Of a stretch of 64,000 nucleotides of DNA, positions 8,182-16,621 are shown piece by piece; within the stretch, counting starts at the first letter, position 1; each line of letters starts with the position of its first letter. Origin of the DNA: Chryseobacterium sp. MEBOG06 (GTDB lineage Bacteria > Bacteroidota > Bacteroidia > Flavobacteriales > Weeksellaceae); contig NZ_CP084580.1 of the NCBI RefSeq assembly GCF_021869765.1, positions 4,216,001-4,280,000 of the forward strand. The letters run 5' to 3'. Position numbers and translations under genes: made by a program. The notes beneath the pieces were generated by a model. The model did not search any database. It was not told where the DNA came from and saw only the letters and a list, made by a program, of their open reading frames with translations.

Positions 8182-9624
8182 TTAATTGATTTTCAAAGTT
8201 AGGTTATTATCATCGGTCCCATCATTGTTCAAAGCAGTGTAAGGAGCAGAAAGCCAGCCGTCTTTATTAATTATCAATTTAAAGGCATAAGTTTTTCCTT
8301 TTTCAAACTGTGATTTTGGAACTACCAGCTCATAGGTATTATTCCCTTTTGAAACCATCTGATAAGATTGATCCTCAGTATTCCAATCATTAAAAGCCCC
8401 TGCTATTGACATATTTTTAATCAACTCTCCATTCATATTCTCCGGATGTTGGTAATTAAAAATCACTTTATCATTTTCTATTCTGTAACCGTAGATTTTC
8501 TTTTGCACATTGGGATGAGCGAAATATTGAGTGCTGATGGCATATTCTGCAAGCAAATAAGGGTTCATCAATCTTTTATCCATTAATCCGGCAATGTAAT
8601 TAATAAGCCGGTTGTGAACAGAATTATTTTTATAACCATTAAACATTACTACAATGGCCATATCATCATCCGGATAAATTCTGTATGCGCTCACATTTCC
8701 ACCGGAAAAGCCATAAGATTTTATGTTATTGAATTCAGAAATTTCCCAGCCATAACCAAAAACATCCTTTCCATTATTGAAATCAAAAGGTTTCCACATC
8801 ATTCTTTTTGTTTCTTCTTTGAGGAATTCATTCTTATCCAAATGACGGCTCCACTGTAAAAAAGCAGGAAGGGTAATAGCTAGCCCATTTGCAGAATGAG
8901 CTCTCGAGCCATCTATGAATTTAGATTTTTCATATTGCTTTGTATCTGTATTGTAGATATATTTTACAATCCTGTTGGGAATTTTCTCAATAGAATTAGA
9001 TGAAAATATCATTCGATTCTTAGCGTTCGGAAATTGGGTTTCTGTAATGAAATTTTCGTAGGTTTTTCCTGTTACTTTTTCTATAATCATAGCAAGTAAC
9101 AGATAGTTTGTCTGATTATACCTAAACTCATTTCCAGTTTCAAACTCCATTTTTTCTTTTGAAAGACGTTCAATGACTTCTGCATTGGTTGCATTTACCG
9201 AAATATCACTAAAATTCACCCAATCCGGAAGTCCTGAAGAGTGGGTCAGAAGATTTGCAACCTGTACGTTTTGCCATTCTGCCGGTAAATGATCCAGGTA
9301 TTTTGGGAGCTTATCTTCCAGGGCTATTTTTCCTTCTTCAATTAGTTTGAAAACACCAGTATTTGTTATTAATTTTGTGGTAGAATATACCCTGAACATG
9401 GAATTTGAATTTACCTTTTTAGGATCTTCCAAAGTTTCAGTCCCATAATACTGCTCAAAAACAATTTTATTATTTTTAATAACGCCTACAGCGATACCAG
9501 GGATCTCATTCATTTGAATAATTTTTCTTACGTATTCATCAATAGCTTTTGACTGCTTTTTTTCCTGACTATAAACGACAAGGAAAAGGTTCAAAAATAA
9601 TGTGATTAAAAGAGACTGTCTCAT
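8182..9624 (-). CDS. Serine hydrolase (beta-lactamase/AmpC family) with C-terminal glycogen-binding-like domain
   Basis: A 480-residue exported protein; the signal peptide spans about residues 1-20 (ends VYSQE). Residues 30-370 are a class C beta-lactamase/D-alanyl-D-alanine peptidase-like domain with the nucleophile in YSTTK (Ser81, Lys84) and a second motif RYNQTNYLLL (Tyr169). LTHSSGLPDW and FGYGWEISE are also typical. Residues about 405-480 form a separate beta-rich domain starting IAGAFNDWN and ending NDGTDDNNLTLKIN, which resembles the CBM48/AMPK glycogen-binding module. This fusion suggests a surface or periplasmic esterase or peptidase that binds a glycan. True beta-lactam resistance is not implied. 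It is monocistronic. Confidence 0.82.
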   Translation of the reverse strand: MRQSLLITLFLNLFLVVYSQEKKQSKAIDEYVRKIIQMNEIPGIAVGVIKNNKIVFEQYYGTETLEDPKKVNSNSMFRVYSTTKLITNTGVFKLIEEGKIALEDKLPKYLDHLPAEWQNVQVANLLTHSSGLPDWVNFSDISVNATNAEVIERLSKEKMEFETGNEFRYNQTNYLLLAMIIEKVTGKTYENFITETQFPNAKNRMIFSSNSIEKIPNRIVKYIYNTDTKQYEKSKFIDGSRAHSANGLAITLPAFLQWSRHLDKNEFLKEETKRMMWKPFDFNNGKDVFGYGWEISEFNNIKSYGFSGGNVSAYRIYPDDDMAIVVMFNGYKNNSVHNRLINYIAGLMDKRLMNPYLLAEYAISTQYFAHPNVQKKIYGYRIENDKVIFNYQHPENMNGELIKNMSIAGAFNDWNTEDQSYQMVSKGNNTYELVVPKSQFEKGKTYAFKLIINKDGWLSAPYTALNNDGTDDNNLTLKIN

Positions 9625-9708
9625 TGTTGATGCTTTGATATTTCTTTATTAAAGACAAACGATGCCTTTATTGTATTACATTGAGTCGGATTTTACCAGT
9701 ATGCTATT

Positions 9709-10377
9709 TTATTTATAAAGCTTCGGACCAGTAATTCCTTTTTCAAGAAAATTATTTTTATTCATTTCAAAATGCATTGTGGTCATCTGATTATAGTATT
9801 CTTTAAATGCAGGGAGTCCGTATTCTTTACGTAATTTGTCAACATTAGCACTGTCTGTCAATCCGTTTTTAGGAATTGCCTGTCCTTCTTCGTTATATAT
9901 CACCTGGGATCCAAATCTTTGTTTTTGATTTGTATTGATAGCTACTCTGTCTTCCAGCATTGCATATTCATTTTTGGGAGCATTATTTTTTTCTGACTCC
10001 TTTTTTAAAACTCTAAGTATCTTCTTTTGAAATTCCACATCATTATCAGCATGCTGAATGGGAATCCAGAATTTAGAGGTATTTTCTTTTCCCACCTGGT
10101 TAATTCCCAGATAGCCATATTGAGAAAACATTTTTTTTATTTTACTCTGATTGTCTTTTCCTACGCTGTCTCTTTTCGTTTCAAATATTTTCCAGGCCAC
10201 TTTGGTTCCATATTTACTGATCATTTCCGCAGGAGGTATTCTTGCATATTTCTGATCGATATCCCTTATGTAATCCAATTCAGAGATTAATTTTTCTCGT
10301 TCTGAATCTGATATTTTTTTATGGGTAGCACAGCTGATAAAGGCAAGGCCTATACCTAATAAGAGTATTTTTTTCAT
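9709..10377 (-). CDS. DUF6624 domain lipoprotein
   Basis: A 222-residue protein with a lipoprotein signal (MKKILLLGIGLAFISC; Cys16 is the lipidation site). The body matches the DUF6624 pattern: RDIDQKYAR, WIPIQHADNDVEFQ, YAMLEDRVAINTNQKQRFGSQ, and KLRKEYGLPAFKEYYNQM near the C-terminus. The family is common in Bacteroidota and has no assigned activity. It probably sits on the inner or outer membrane facing the periplasm. It shares strand and close spacing with the two small genes upstream, so a loose operon is possible. Confidence 0.7.
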   Translation of the reverse strand: MKKILLLGIGLAFISCATHKKISDSEREKLISELDYIRDIDQKYARIPPAEMISKYGTKVAWKIFETKRDSVGKDNQSKIKKMFSQYGYLGINQVGKENTSKFWIPIQHADNDVEFQKKILRVLKKESEKNNAPKNEYAMLEDRVAINTNQKQRFGSQVIYNEEGQAIPKNGLTDSANVDKLRKEYGLPAFKEYYNQMTTMHFEMNKNNFLEKGITGPKLYK

Positions 10378-10421
10378 TGGATAATAGTTTGATAATGTTT
10401 AGTAGAATACAGGAAGGCTTA

Positions 10422-10799
10422 TCATTTTAATGGGTCTGTTTCGAATCCCAATTCTTCCAAATAACTGAGTCCGTTTTGTTTTTCGATTGTATTTATTCCT
10501 GACCAGCCATTTTTCCTTCCCAGTACAATGAGTTGATTTATGTATTTCGGTTCATTAAGATTCACTTCCTCTTGTAATCCTTTTATTTTATTCATTAATT
10601 TCATTCCGAATTTTAAAGGATGTCCCATATAGTAATCATCAAAAGCCAGAAATTCTATGACCAAAGGAGTCTGTTTATAATCTTTTAAAAATACTTTTAC
10701 CGTAAGCGTAGTGGTTTCTGTCGCAGAGTGATATTGATATGCAATATAATACAGATATTCCAGATTATTGACAGCTATTTTCCTTAATTTATTTTTCAT
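10422..10799 (-). CDS. Hypothetical protein, about 125 aa
   Basis: The longest frame reaches 10847 through a GTG codon; the first ATG is at 10799 (MKNKLRKIAV) and is preferred. The product is a small soluble protein of mixed alpha/beta character with no signal peptide, and I do not recognise a domain. It lies 44 bases upstream of the DUF6624 lipoprotein gene and 51 bases downstream of the erythromycin-esterase-like gene, all on the same strand. The coding call is moderate. Confidence 0.5.
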   Translation of the reverse strand: MKNKLRKIAVNNLEYLYYIAYQYHSATETTTLTVKVFLKDYKQTPLVIEFLAFDDYYMGHPLKFGMKLMNKIKGLQEEVNLNEPKYINQLIVLGRKNGWSGINTIEKQNGLSYLEELGFETDPLK

Positions 10800-10898
10800 C
10801 TGATTTCCGTCTATACTATTGGTATTTGACTCTATGCTGAATACCACCGGATACTTTTTTTAATTTTTTTGAACCTCTACAATTTCACCTTGTAGTAA

Positions 10899-12071
10899 TT
10901 ATTTCACTGTTTTGTCAAAGTTGTTTACAACTTTGTATTCTCTGTCTTTGATTATAATATCATAGTTCCCTTTATCAAGTATCAGAAAATGGCTGTCTTC
11001 TGCATTTTGGAGCTCTATAATATCGGCGGGAATACCTTTCTGTTCAAATTCACCTTTTCTATAGGCTAAAACTAAAACAGGATATTGAGAAATTGCTGAT
11101 GAGGGGACTTCATAAAATTTTCGGTTTTCAGTAAGCATCCATCCGGGTCTTCCTTTTTTATATTTTGTAATGGGATGAATGATTTTAATATCTGTAGATA
11201 ACTCTTTATCTTCTCCATTATATACCTTCTGATTTTTATCTGTTAAAATAACAGGCTCGGTATTCTTTAGAAGCCTGAGCAACGGTTCATTATATTTAGG
11301 AAGGCCTTTTTCCGAAAACTGGGTCTGGTCAATAGTCAAAGGATTTAAACCTGTTAAATCAGAAAGCCGTGCTGCCATCGTCTTTTCCCAGGATTTGTGA
11401 ATCCCTTCATAAGCATGCTGATATCCGCAATAGATCAGATATTTTCCATCTTTATTTTTTTGCATAAAATCATTGATATTCTTTGCTTCTCCTATTTCCC
11501 TTTCTTTACCGTTTCCTTCTGCTTCATAGGGAAAAATTTTGAATCCAATTTTCAGTGCCTTATAAATGAAGTTACCAAATTCAGGTTCCTGAGAATAGAA
11601 TCCGCTGTTGAGTGTTGCGAATTTTCTAATCTTTAAAGAGTCATCTTTTTCTAATGTTTCAATGCCTAAATATCTGTAACCTTTGTCATACAGCCCTTGA
11701 AGCAAAGAAGATATAAAATTCCTATGACTAGCATTGTGATGAGCTTCATTGATGATAACAACTTGCTCATTAGTAGCCTTTTTTACAATATAATCTTTCG
11801 CGTTGGCTGGAATTAGCTTTGTGAATTTCAAACTGTCGGCAGCTGTGATTTTTTTTACCCTTCCAAAAGTCCTGTCCCAACTTTCAAGAGCTGGTTTATA
11901 TTGTCCGCTAATTGAATAATAAGTAGCTTCCATCTGACTTCTCCAGGATTCTGATTGTGTGGAGTCTTCTAATACTGTTTTTTTCACATCCTCCGAAAAC
12001 CGGTAAAGGTTATCCTGACAGCTGACCGAGATACTAAAAAGTATTAAAATGACCGAATAATAGAATTTCAT
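10899..12071 (-). CDS. Erythromycin-esterase/ChaN-like lipoprotein
   Basis: About 390 residues from the ATG at 12071; the longer frame to 12116 lacks a sensible N-terminus. The start MKFYYSVILILFSISVSCQD has a lipobox with Cys18. The core shows IINEAHHNASHRNFI, YRYLGIETLEKDD, IYCGYQHAYEGI and TMAARLSDLTG. The EAHH, GIET and GYQHAYE pattern is that of the EreA/ChaN/TraB-like hydrolase superfamily, where these Glu and His residues form the active site. In secreted Bacteroidota members the substrate is unknown; macrolide inactivation should not be assumed, since the protein is a membrane lipoprotein and lacks full-length EreA organisation. Confidence 0.65.
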   Translation of the reverse strand: MKFYYSVILILFSISVSCQDNLYRFSEDVKKTVLEDSTQSESWRSQMEATYYSISGQYKPALESWDRTFGRVKKITAADSLKFTKLIPANAKDYIVKKATNEQVVIINEAHHNASHRNFISSLLQGLYDKGYRYLGIETLEKDDSLKIRKFATLNSGFYSQEPEFGNFIYKALKIGFKIFPYEAEGNGKEREIGEAKNINDFMQKNKDGKYLIYCGYQHAYEGIHKSWEKTMAARLSDLTGLNPLTIDQTQFSEKGLPKYNEPLLRLLKNTEPVILTDKNQKVYNGEDKELSTDIKIIHPITKYKKGRPGWMLTENRKFYEVPSSAISQYPVLVLAYRKGEFEQKGIPADIIELQNAEDSHFLILDKGNYDIIIKDREYKVVNNFDKTVK

Positions 12072-12151
12072 GGTGTTTTGTTTTTTGGTAGTAAGAGCCA
12101 AAAATAAAAAATTCAAATGAATGTCTATCCATTGATTTCAATTTTAACCAC

Positions 12152-12538
12152 TCACAAAAGCTTTTTCAACCAATCTTTTTCTAAACGTTTAATCTTTTTT
12201 GTTTCGGTATCAAATAAAATCCAAAGCGTACTTGAATCTACCACAAGTTCTCCATTGCAGTAAAACTCTACCTTTCTCGGCTGTTTGGCTCCTTCAGGAT
12301 TTTGGGGATATGTTTTTACAGTGATTATATCGTTCAGGTAAACCTGCTTTTTATATTGTATATGATGGTCCAAAAGCATCCAGGCATCATTCATATATTC
12401 TGTCTTTTGCTTCAAAAGATCCCAGTGTTCTGCTGCTACTTCTTCTACCCAATGCACATACTGAACATTATTGACATGGTTATTCTGATCAATATGTTTT
12501 TCTGTTACTTTTATCTGTTTTTCATACATTAAATTCAT
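12152..12538 (-). CDS. Acyl-CoA thioesterase, 4HBT hot-dog fold
   Basis: A 128-residue single-domain protein. The segment HIDQNNHVNNVQYVHWVEEVAAEHW is the hot-dog thioesterase signature (D-x-N-x-H-x-N-N-x-x-Y), with the predicted catalytic Asp/Asn pair in it. The remainder alternates beta strands as expected (MLLDHHIQYKKQV, IITVKTYPQN, VEFYCNGELVVDSSTLWILFD). It probably hydrolyses an acyl-CoA or acyl-ACP in the cytoplasm. The start may be the ATG at 12538 or the one three codons later at 12529. Confidence 0.8.
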   Translation of the reverse strand: MNLMYEKQIKVTEKHIDQNNHVNNVQYVHWVEEVAAEHWDLLKQKTEYMNDAWMLLDHHIQYKKQVYLNDIITVKTYPQNPEGAKQPRKVEFYCNGELVVDSSTLWILFDTETKKIKRLEKDWLKKLL

Positions 12539-12617
12539 ACTTCCGGAAGTTTACTCAAATTTATCATTTTAAACTAAAACTTCGTCAGCCGTTTCTATGT
12601 AAAAGTCCCACTTTTGC

Positions 12618-12653
12618 AAAAAAGGAACCAGATGTTGATCTGATTCCTTTTTT
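12618..12653 (-). terminator. Terminator after the ompH/skp gene
   Basis: AAAAAAGGAACCAGAT pairs with ATCTGATTCCTTTTTT across the loop GTTG with one mismatch. It begins 24 bases beyond the minus-strand stop of the OmpH gene and ends in T-runs on both sides. Confidence 0.8.
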
Positions 12654-12677
12654 ATATTCAATATTGAATTTATTCTA

Positions 12678-13253
12678 TTATTTACCTTTAGCTGCTGCCG
12701 GTTTAGAAGCCGTTGCAGAAGCACCTAATTTCGTTTTTACCTGCGCTGTGATATCCTCACTACCATCGGTATACACAAGATTGTTACCGTCCTGTAATGA
12801 AGTATCAAAAACATAATTCAAGTTTCTTTCTTTAGCTACAGCAGAAATAGCTGCTTTTACTTTTTGCTGAAGAGGAGTAAACAATTCGCTTTGTTTGGCA
12901 GAAATATCTTTAGCAGCCTGCGCTCTTAATTCCTCTATTCTTTTACCGAGATTCTGTAAATCTGTTTGTGCTGCAATAAGTTCTTTTGTTACGGCTTCTT
13001 TATTAGCCTCACTTAGCGTTTTTTCTTTATCCTGTGCTGCTTTCAGCTTTGTCTGATATTCACTTATCAGTTTTTCAATTTCTGCCTGCTTTGTTTTAGT
13101 CAGATTATCAATAGTTGTGCTTACTGTTTTCACTTCAGATAAATTTGCAAAAATCTCATCAGAATTTACATTTCCAATTTTCTGTTGTGCATTTGCAGCA
13201 TTCGCTGTTAATGTTAATCCTGCTACAATAAAAAGTACTTTAATTAGCTTCAT
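12678..13253 (-). CDS. OmpH/Skp family periplasmic chaperone
   Basis: A 191-residue protein with a clear signal peptide (residues 1-22, cleaved after ANAANA). It begins QQKIGNVNSDEIF, the usual Skp N-terminal strand, followed by a long coiled-coil-forming region (about residues 45-130, rich in K, E, Q and A) and a C-terminal strand (ERNLNYVFDTS). This is the jellyfish-like chaperone that carries outer-membrane proteins across the periplasm. The tail is extended by an Ala/Lys-rich low-complexity end. The gene has its own terminator and stands apart from bamA, unlike the common Bacteroidota arrangement. A TATATTTG element about 35-45 bases upstream on the minus strand is a plausible promoter. 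Confidence 0.88.
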   Translation of the reverse strand: MKLIKVLFIVAGLTLTANAANAQQKIGNVNSDEIFANLSEVKTVSTTIDNLTKTKQAEIEKLISEYQTKLKAAQDKEKTLSEANKEAVTKELIAAQTDLQNLGKRIEELRAQAAKDISAKQSELFTPLQQKVKAAISAVAKERNLNYVFDTSLQDGNNLVYTDGSEDITAQVKTKLGASATASKPAAAKGK

Positions 13254-13419
13254 GTTTAATATATTTTTTCAAAAACGCTTGTTTTTTTTCGTTGCCAAAT
13301 ATAAAACAAATTTTTATTAATTATCACCTGCCTTTTTTAAGCTTTCTTAAAATAGGAATGGAATCCAAAAATAAACTGAAATCATATAAAAAAAATCAAC
13401 CTTTAAACCCTGATTATAT

Positions 13420-13451
13420 AAAACCTTTCTCAAAAAAATGAGAAAGGTTTT
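13420..13451 (-). terminator. Terminator after aceA
   Basis: AAAACCTTTCTCA pairs perfectly with TGAGAAAGGTTTT across an A6 loop. It lies about 27 bases beyond the minus-strand aceA stop. Confidence 0.8.
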
Positions 13452-13477
13452 TACATCAAAAAATATGGAAAAAATGA

Positions 13478-14758
13478 CTAATGGAACTGTGCTGTTTCTG
13501 TAGAATCTTTCATCGCTACGGTAGCTGAAGAACCATTTGTAACTACATTCTGAACCTCGTCAAAATATCCGGTCCCTACAAATGACTGGTGTTTCACTGC
13601 TCTGAATCCCTTTTGCTGTAAAGCAAATTCACGCTCCTGCAGTTCTGAATATCCAGCCATTCCTCTTTCTTTATAAGCTAAGGCCAGTTCAAACATAGCG
13701 GTATTCAAGGCATGGAACCCTGCCAATGTGATAAACTGGAATTTATAACCCATTTTGGCCAGCTCTTCACGGAAGGTCGACATTTCTTCAACATTTAACC
13801 TCGCTGCCCAGTTAAATGAAGGAGAACAATTGTAAGCAAGCATCTTTTCTGGAAATTTCTCATGAATTCCATCTGCAAACCGCTTTGCCTGTTCCAGATC
13901 AGGATTGGAAGTTTCCATCCAGATCAGGTCTGCATAGGGAGCATAAGACAAACCTCTGTCTATCCCCTGCTCTACACCATTTCTTACAACATAAAAACCT
14001 TCTGAGGTTCTTTGTCCTGTTACGAATTTTTTATCTCTGTCATCGATGTCTGAAGTCAGTAAGTCGGCTGCATCGGCATCCGTTCTTGCAATAATAAGAC
14101 TTGGAACACCCAATACATCAGCGGCAAGACGTGCTGCGACTAATTTATTAATAGCCTCCTGAGTGGGAACCAGTACTTTTCCTCCAAGATGCCCGCATTT
14201 TTTTGCTGAAGAAAGCTGGTCTTCGAAATGTACAGCTGCAGCCCCCGCCTCTATCATCTGCTTCATCAGCTCAAAAGCATTCAAATTTCCTCCAAAACCT
14301 GCTTCCGCATCTGCAATAATGGGTACTAGGTATTCTTTATCTCCGGTTCCGCTCACAGACTGTATCTGATCTGCTCTTAATAAAGCGTTATTAATCTTTT
14401 TTACTACAGAGGGCACTGAATTGGCAGGATACAATGACTGATCCGGATACATTTCTCCTGATAAATTGGCATCAGCAGCTACCTGCCAGCCTGAAAGATA
14501 TATCGCTTCCAAGCCTGCATCCACTTCCTGTACGGCCTGATTGCCTGTGAGTGCACCCAGCCCTGCTACATAATCCTGATTATTTAATTGATTCCAGAAT
14601 TTTTTAGACATTTCTGTTGCAATGGTATACTCAATTGTGTATGACCCCCGAAGTTTTAAAACTTCCTCTGCTGTATAGGGTCTTTTGACACCATTCCAGC
14701 GTGAGTTTGTCAGCCAATCCTGCTCTAAAGCCTGGATTTGTTCTTGTTTTGTTTTCAT
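13478..14758 (-). CDS. aceA: Isocitrate lyase
   Basis: About 426 residues from the ATG at 14758 (MKTKQEQIQALEQDW); the frame is open further to 14821 but that extension is not family-like. The enzyme splits isocitrate into succinate and glyoxylate. The catalytic loop SAKKCGHLGGK with the active-site Cys is present, as are the substrate and Mg-binding segments PIIADAEAGFGG, AAAVHFEDQ and IIARTDADAADL. With aceB upstream it forms the glyoxylate shunt used on acetate, fatty acids or other two-carbon sources. A 161-base AT-rich spacer separates it from aceB, and a hairpin terminator follows. Control by the divergent regulator is likely. Confidence 0.95.
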   Translation of the reverse strand: MKTKQEQIQALEQDWLTNSRWNGVKRPYTAEEVLKLRGSYTIEYTIATEMSKKFWNQLNNQDYVAGLGALTGNQAVQEVDAGLEAIYLSGWQVAADANLSGEMYPDQSLYPANSVPSVVKKINNALLRADQIQSVSGTGDKEYLVPIIADAEAGFGGNLNAFELMKQMIEAGAAAVHFEDQLSSAKKCGHLGGKVLVPTQEAINKLVAARLAADVLGVPSLIIARTDADAADLLTSDIDDRDKKFVTGQRTSEGFYVVRNGVEQGIDRGLSYAPYADLIWMETSNPDLEQAKRFADGIHEKFPEKMLAYNCSPSFNWAARLNVEEMSTFREELAKMGYKFQFITLAGFHALNTAMFELALAYKERGMAGYSELQEREFALQQKGFRAVKHQSFVGTGYFDEVQNVVTNGSSATVAMKDSTETAQFH

Positions 14759-14919
14759 AATATTTGGATTTTGTTTGATTAGAGGGTTACGAGTAGTGGA
14801 GGGTTGAAAACTGATGGTCATAAGTCAATCATTATGTCAACTTAATCGTCAGTTTTTCCCATTCTCCAATTTCAATTTTTAAACTTTTCATTACTAATTT
14901 TCCATTTTTCAACTTTCAA

Positions 14920-16494
14920 CTAAATAAAAGGATATGCCTTAAGGGTCAGGAACTCTTCAAAATTTTCAGAAAAAATTAATTCGTTGAAAAGTTCTTTCGC
15001 CAGATTGAATTTTCCGTTTTTGAATCGCTCTTCTCCCACATACTTTTCAATATTATCCATTTCTTCTGCTTCCCATTGAAGAATCATATTTCGGGTCAGC
15101 GTTCTGTCACCACTCAAGACGGCTTCATTTTTTAACCATTGCCAAATTTGTGTTCTTGAAACTTCTGCGGTAGCAGCGTCTTCCATTAAATTATAAATGG
15201 CTGCTGCACCTACCCCGGTCAGCCAGCTTTCCAGATAAAGAATTCCTACATTGATATTTTTTCTGACTCCTTTCTCTGTTATATCCCCTTTAGGAAGTTC
15301 CAACAGATCATTTTCTGTGATATGATATTCAAATTTCTTATCAATCTGATTTTTTGCAGGCATATAATGGTCAAAAATTTCTTTTGCTACCGAAACCAAT
15401 GCAGGATGGGCCACCCAGGTTCCATCATGTCCATTTTTCACTTCCATTTCTTTATCACTTCTTACTTTTTCGAAGGCGATATTATTGGCTTCATCATCAT
15501 TTTTCACCGGAATTTGTGCTGCCATTCCACCAATAGCATGAACATTTCTTTTATGACAGATCTCAATGACCCTCTTTGAATAGGCACTCATAAAGGGAGA
15601 AGTCATTGTCACCTGATCCCGGTCCGGAACAATAAAGTCCGGCAGATTTCTGAATTTTTTAATGAATGAGAAAATATAATCCCATCTTCCACAATTCAAT
15701 CCTGCACTATGGTCTTTTAGTTCAAATAAAATTTCATCTACCTGAAAGGAAGCGGTGATTGTTTCTATTAAAACTGTTGCTTTAATAGTTCCCTTTTCCA
15801 CACCCATATAGTTTTGAGCAAAAACAAAAACATCGTTCCACCATCGGGCTTCTTTGTAGTGTTCTAATTTTGGAAGATAAAAGTAAGGGCCGCTTCCATT
15901 TTCCAAAAGTCTTTTTACATTCCGGAAAAAATAAATTCCAAAATCTATCAATGACCCTGATGTTTCTTCACCATTAATTTCAAGATGCTTTTCAGGAAGA
16001 TGTAATCCTCTTGGACGCACTAATAAGACTGCTGTTTTTTCATTAAGGGTATAAGTTTTACCTTTTTCGTTTACAAAATCAATCGTTTTGTTGACCGCAT
16101 CAGAAAGGTTGATTTGTCCTTCCATACAATTTTCCCATGTCGGCGAGCTGCTGTCTTCGAGATCTGCCATGAATGTGAACGCTCCTGAATTCAGAGCATT
16201 GATAATCATTTTCCGGTCAACAGGTCCGGTAATCTCTACTCTTCGGTCCAGTAAATCCTTGGGTAATGGTGCACAAACCCAATTTCTATTTCTGATTTCT
16301 TCAGTATCTTTCAAAAACGTTGGAACAATCCCCTGATCAAAATCCTTCTGTTTTTTTCTCCTTTCTGTTAAAAGATCCAGTCTTTTATCATTAAAGTTCT
16401 GGTGGAGTGCGATCAGAAAATCTATCAAATCCGGAGTGAAAATTTCTTCAAACTGTCTTTGAGCCTTTATTTTTAATTGAACCTGGGTTTTCAT
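14920..16494 (-). CDS. aceB: Malate synthase A
   Basis: A 524-residue cytoplasmic enzyme joining glyoxylate and acetyl-CoA to malate. Recognisable segments are TGPVDRKMIINALNSGAF, FMADLEDSSSPTWEN, LLVRPRGLHLPE, the active-site region ATVLIETITASFQVDEILFEL with the Mg-binding Glu, NCGRWDYIFS, and the C-terminal SRTQIWQWL. Length is normal for the A isoform. It is the first gene of the aceB-aceA unit; a candidate promoter (TAGATTTG at 16523-16530) and a perfect palindrome lie just upstream. Confidence 0.95.
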   Translation of the reverse strand: MKTQVQLKIKAQRQFEEIFTPDLIDFLIALHQNFNDKRLDLLTERRKKQKDFDQGIVPTFLKDTEEIRNRNWVCAPLPKDLLDRRVEITGPVDRKMIINALNSGAFTFMADLEDSSSPTWENCMEGQINLSDAVNKTIDFVNEKGKTYTLNEKTAVLLVRPRGLHLPEKHLEINGEETSGSLIDFGIYFFRNVKRLLENGSGPYFYLPKLEHYKEARWWNDVFVFAQNYMGVEKGTIKATVLIETITASFQVDEILFELKDHSAGLNCGRWDYIFSFIKKFRNLPDFIVPDRDQVTMTSPFMSAYSKRVIEICHKRNVHAIGGMAAQIPVKNDDEANNIAFEKVRSDKEMEVKNGHDGTWVAHPALVSVAKEIFDHYMPAKNQIDKKFEYHITENDLLELPKGDITEKGVRKNINVGILYLESWLTGVGAAAIYNLMEDAATAEVSRTQIWQWLKNEAVLSGDRTLTRNMILQWEAEEMDNIEKYVGEERFKNGKFNLAKELFNELIFSENFEEFLTLKAYPFI

Positions 16495-16522
16495 AACATG
16501 CTGATTTTGTGATTTTACATTA

Positions 16523-16530
16523 CAAATCTA
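16523..16530 (-). promoter_or_regulatory. Candidate -7 element (TAGATTTG) of aceBA
   Basis: On the minus strand TAGATTTG fits TAnnTTTG and lies 28 bases before the aceB ATG. The palindrome at 16550-16563 begins 19 bases further upstream, at about the -33 region. Confidence 0.5.
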
Positions 16531-16549
16531 AATAAAAATTTTCACAATC

Positions 16550-16563
16550 AGCGAACGTTCGCT
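16550..16563. promoter_or_regulatory. Candidate operator 1, perfect palindrome
   Basis: AGCGAACGTTCGCT is a perfect 14-bp palindrome in the aceB/regulator intergenic region, close to the -33 region of the aceB promoter. It shares the core GCGAAnnnTCGC with the dyad at 16585-16600, which suggests one dimeric protein binds both. Confidence 0.55.
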
Positions 16564-16584
16564 AAATTTATTTAAAAAATTATT

Positions 16585-16600
16585 ATGCGAATAATCGCAT
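16585..16600. promoter_or_regulatory. Candidate operator 2, related dyad
   Basis: ATGCGA-ATAA-TCGCAT is a 6-bp inverted repeat with the same GCGAAnnnTCGC core as operator 1. The centres of the two dyads are 36 bases apart. It lies just upstream of the -7 element of the regulator gene, so autoregulation is likely. Confidence 0.55.
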
Positions 16601-16609
16601 CTAATTATT

Positions 16610-16617
16610 TATATTTG
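16610..16617 (+). promoter_or_regulatory. Candidate -7 element (TATATTTG) of the regulator gene, leaderless geometry
   Basis: TATATTTG fits TAnnTTTG and ends only four bases before the ATG at 16622, so the mRNA would start at about the start codon. Confidence 0.5.
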
Positions 16618-16621
16618 AGTA

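Noticed and set aside
8182..9624. Beta-lactamase resistance gene
   Set aside because: The AmpC-like fold is shared by many esterases and peptidases; the altered second motif and the added C-terminal domain argue against calling it a resistance gene.
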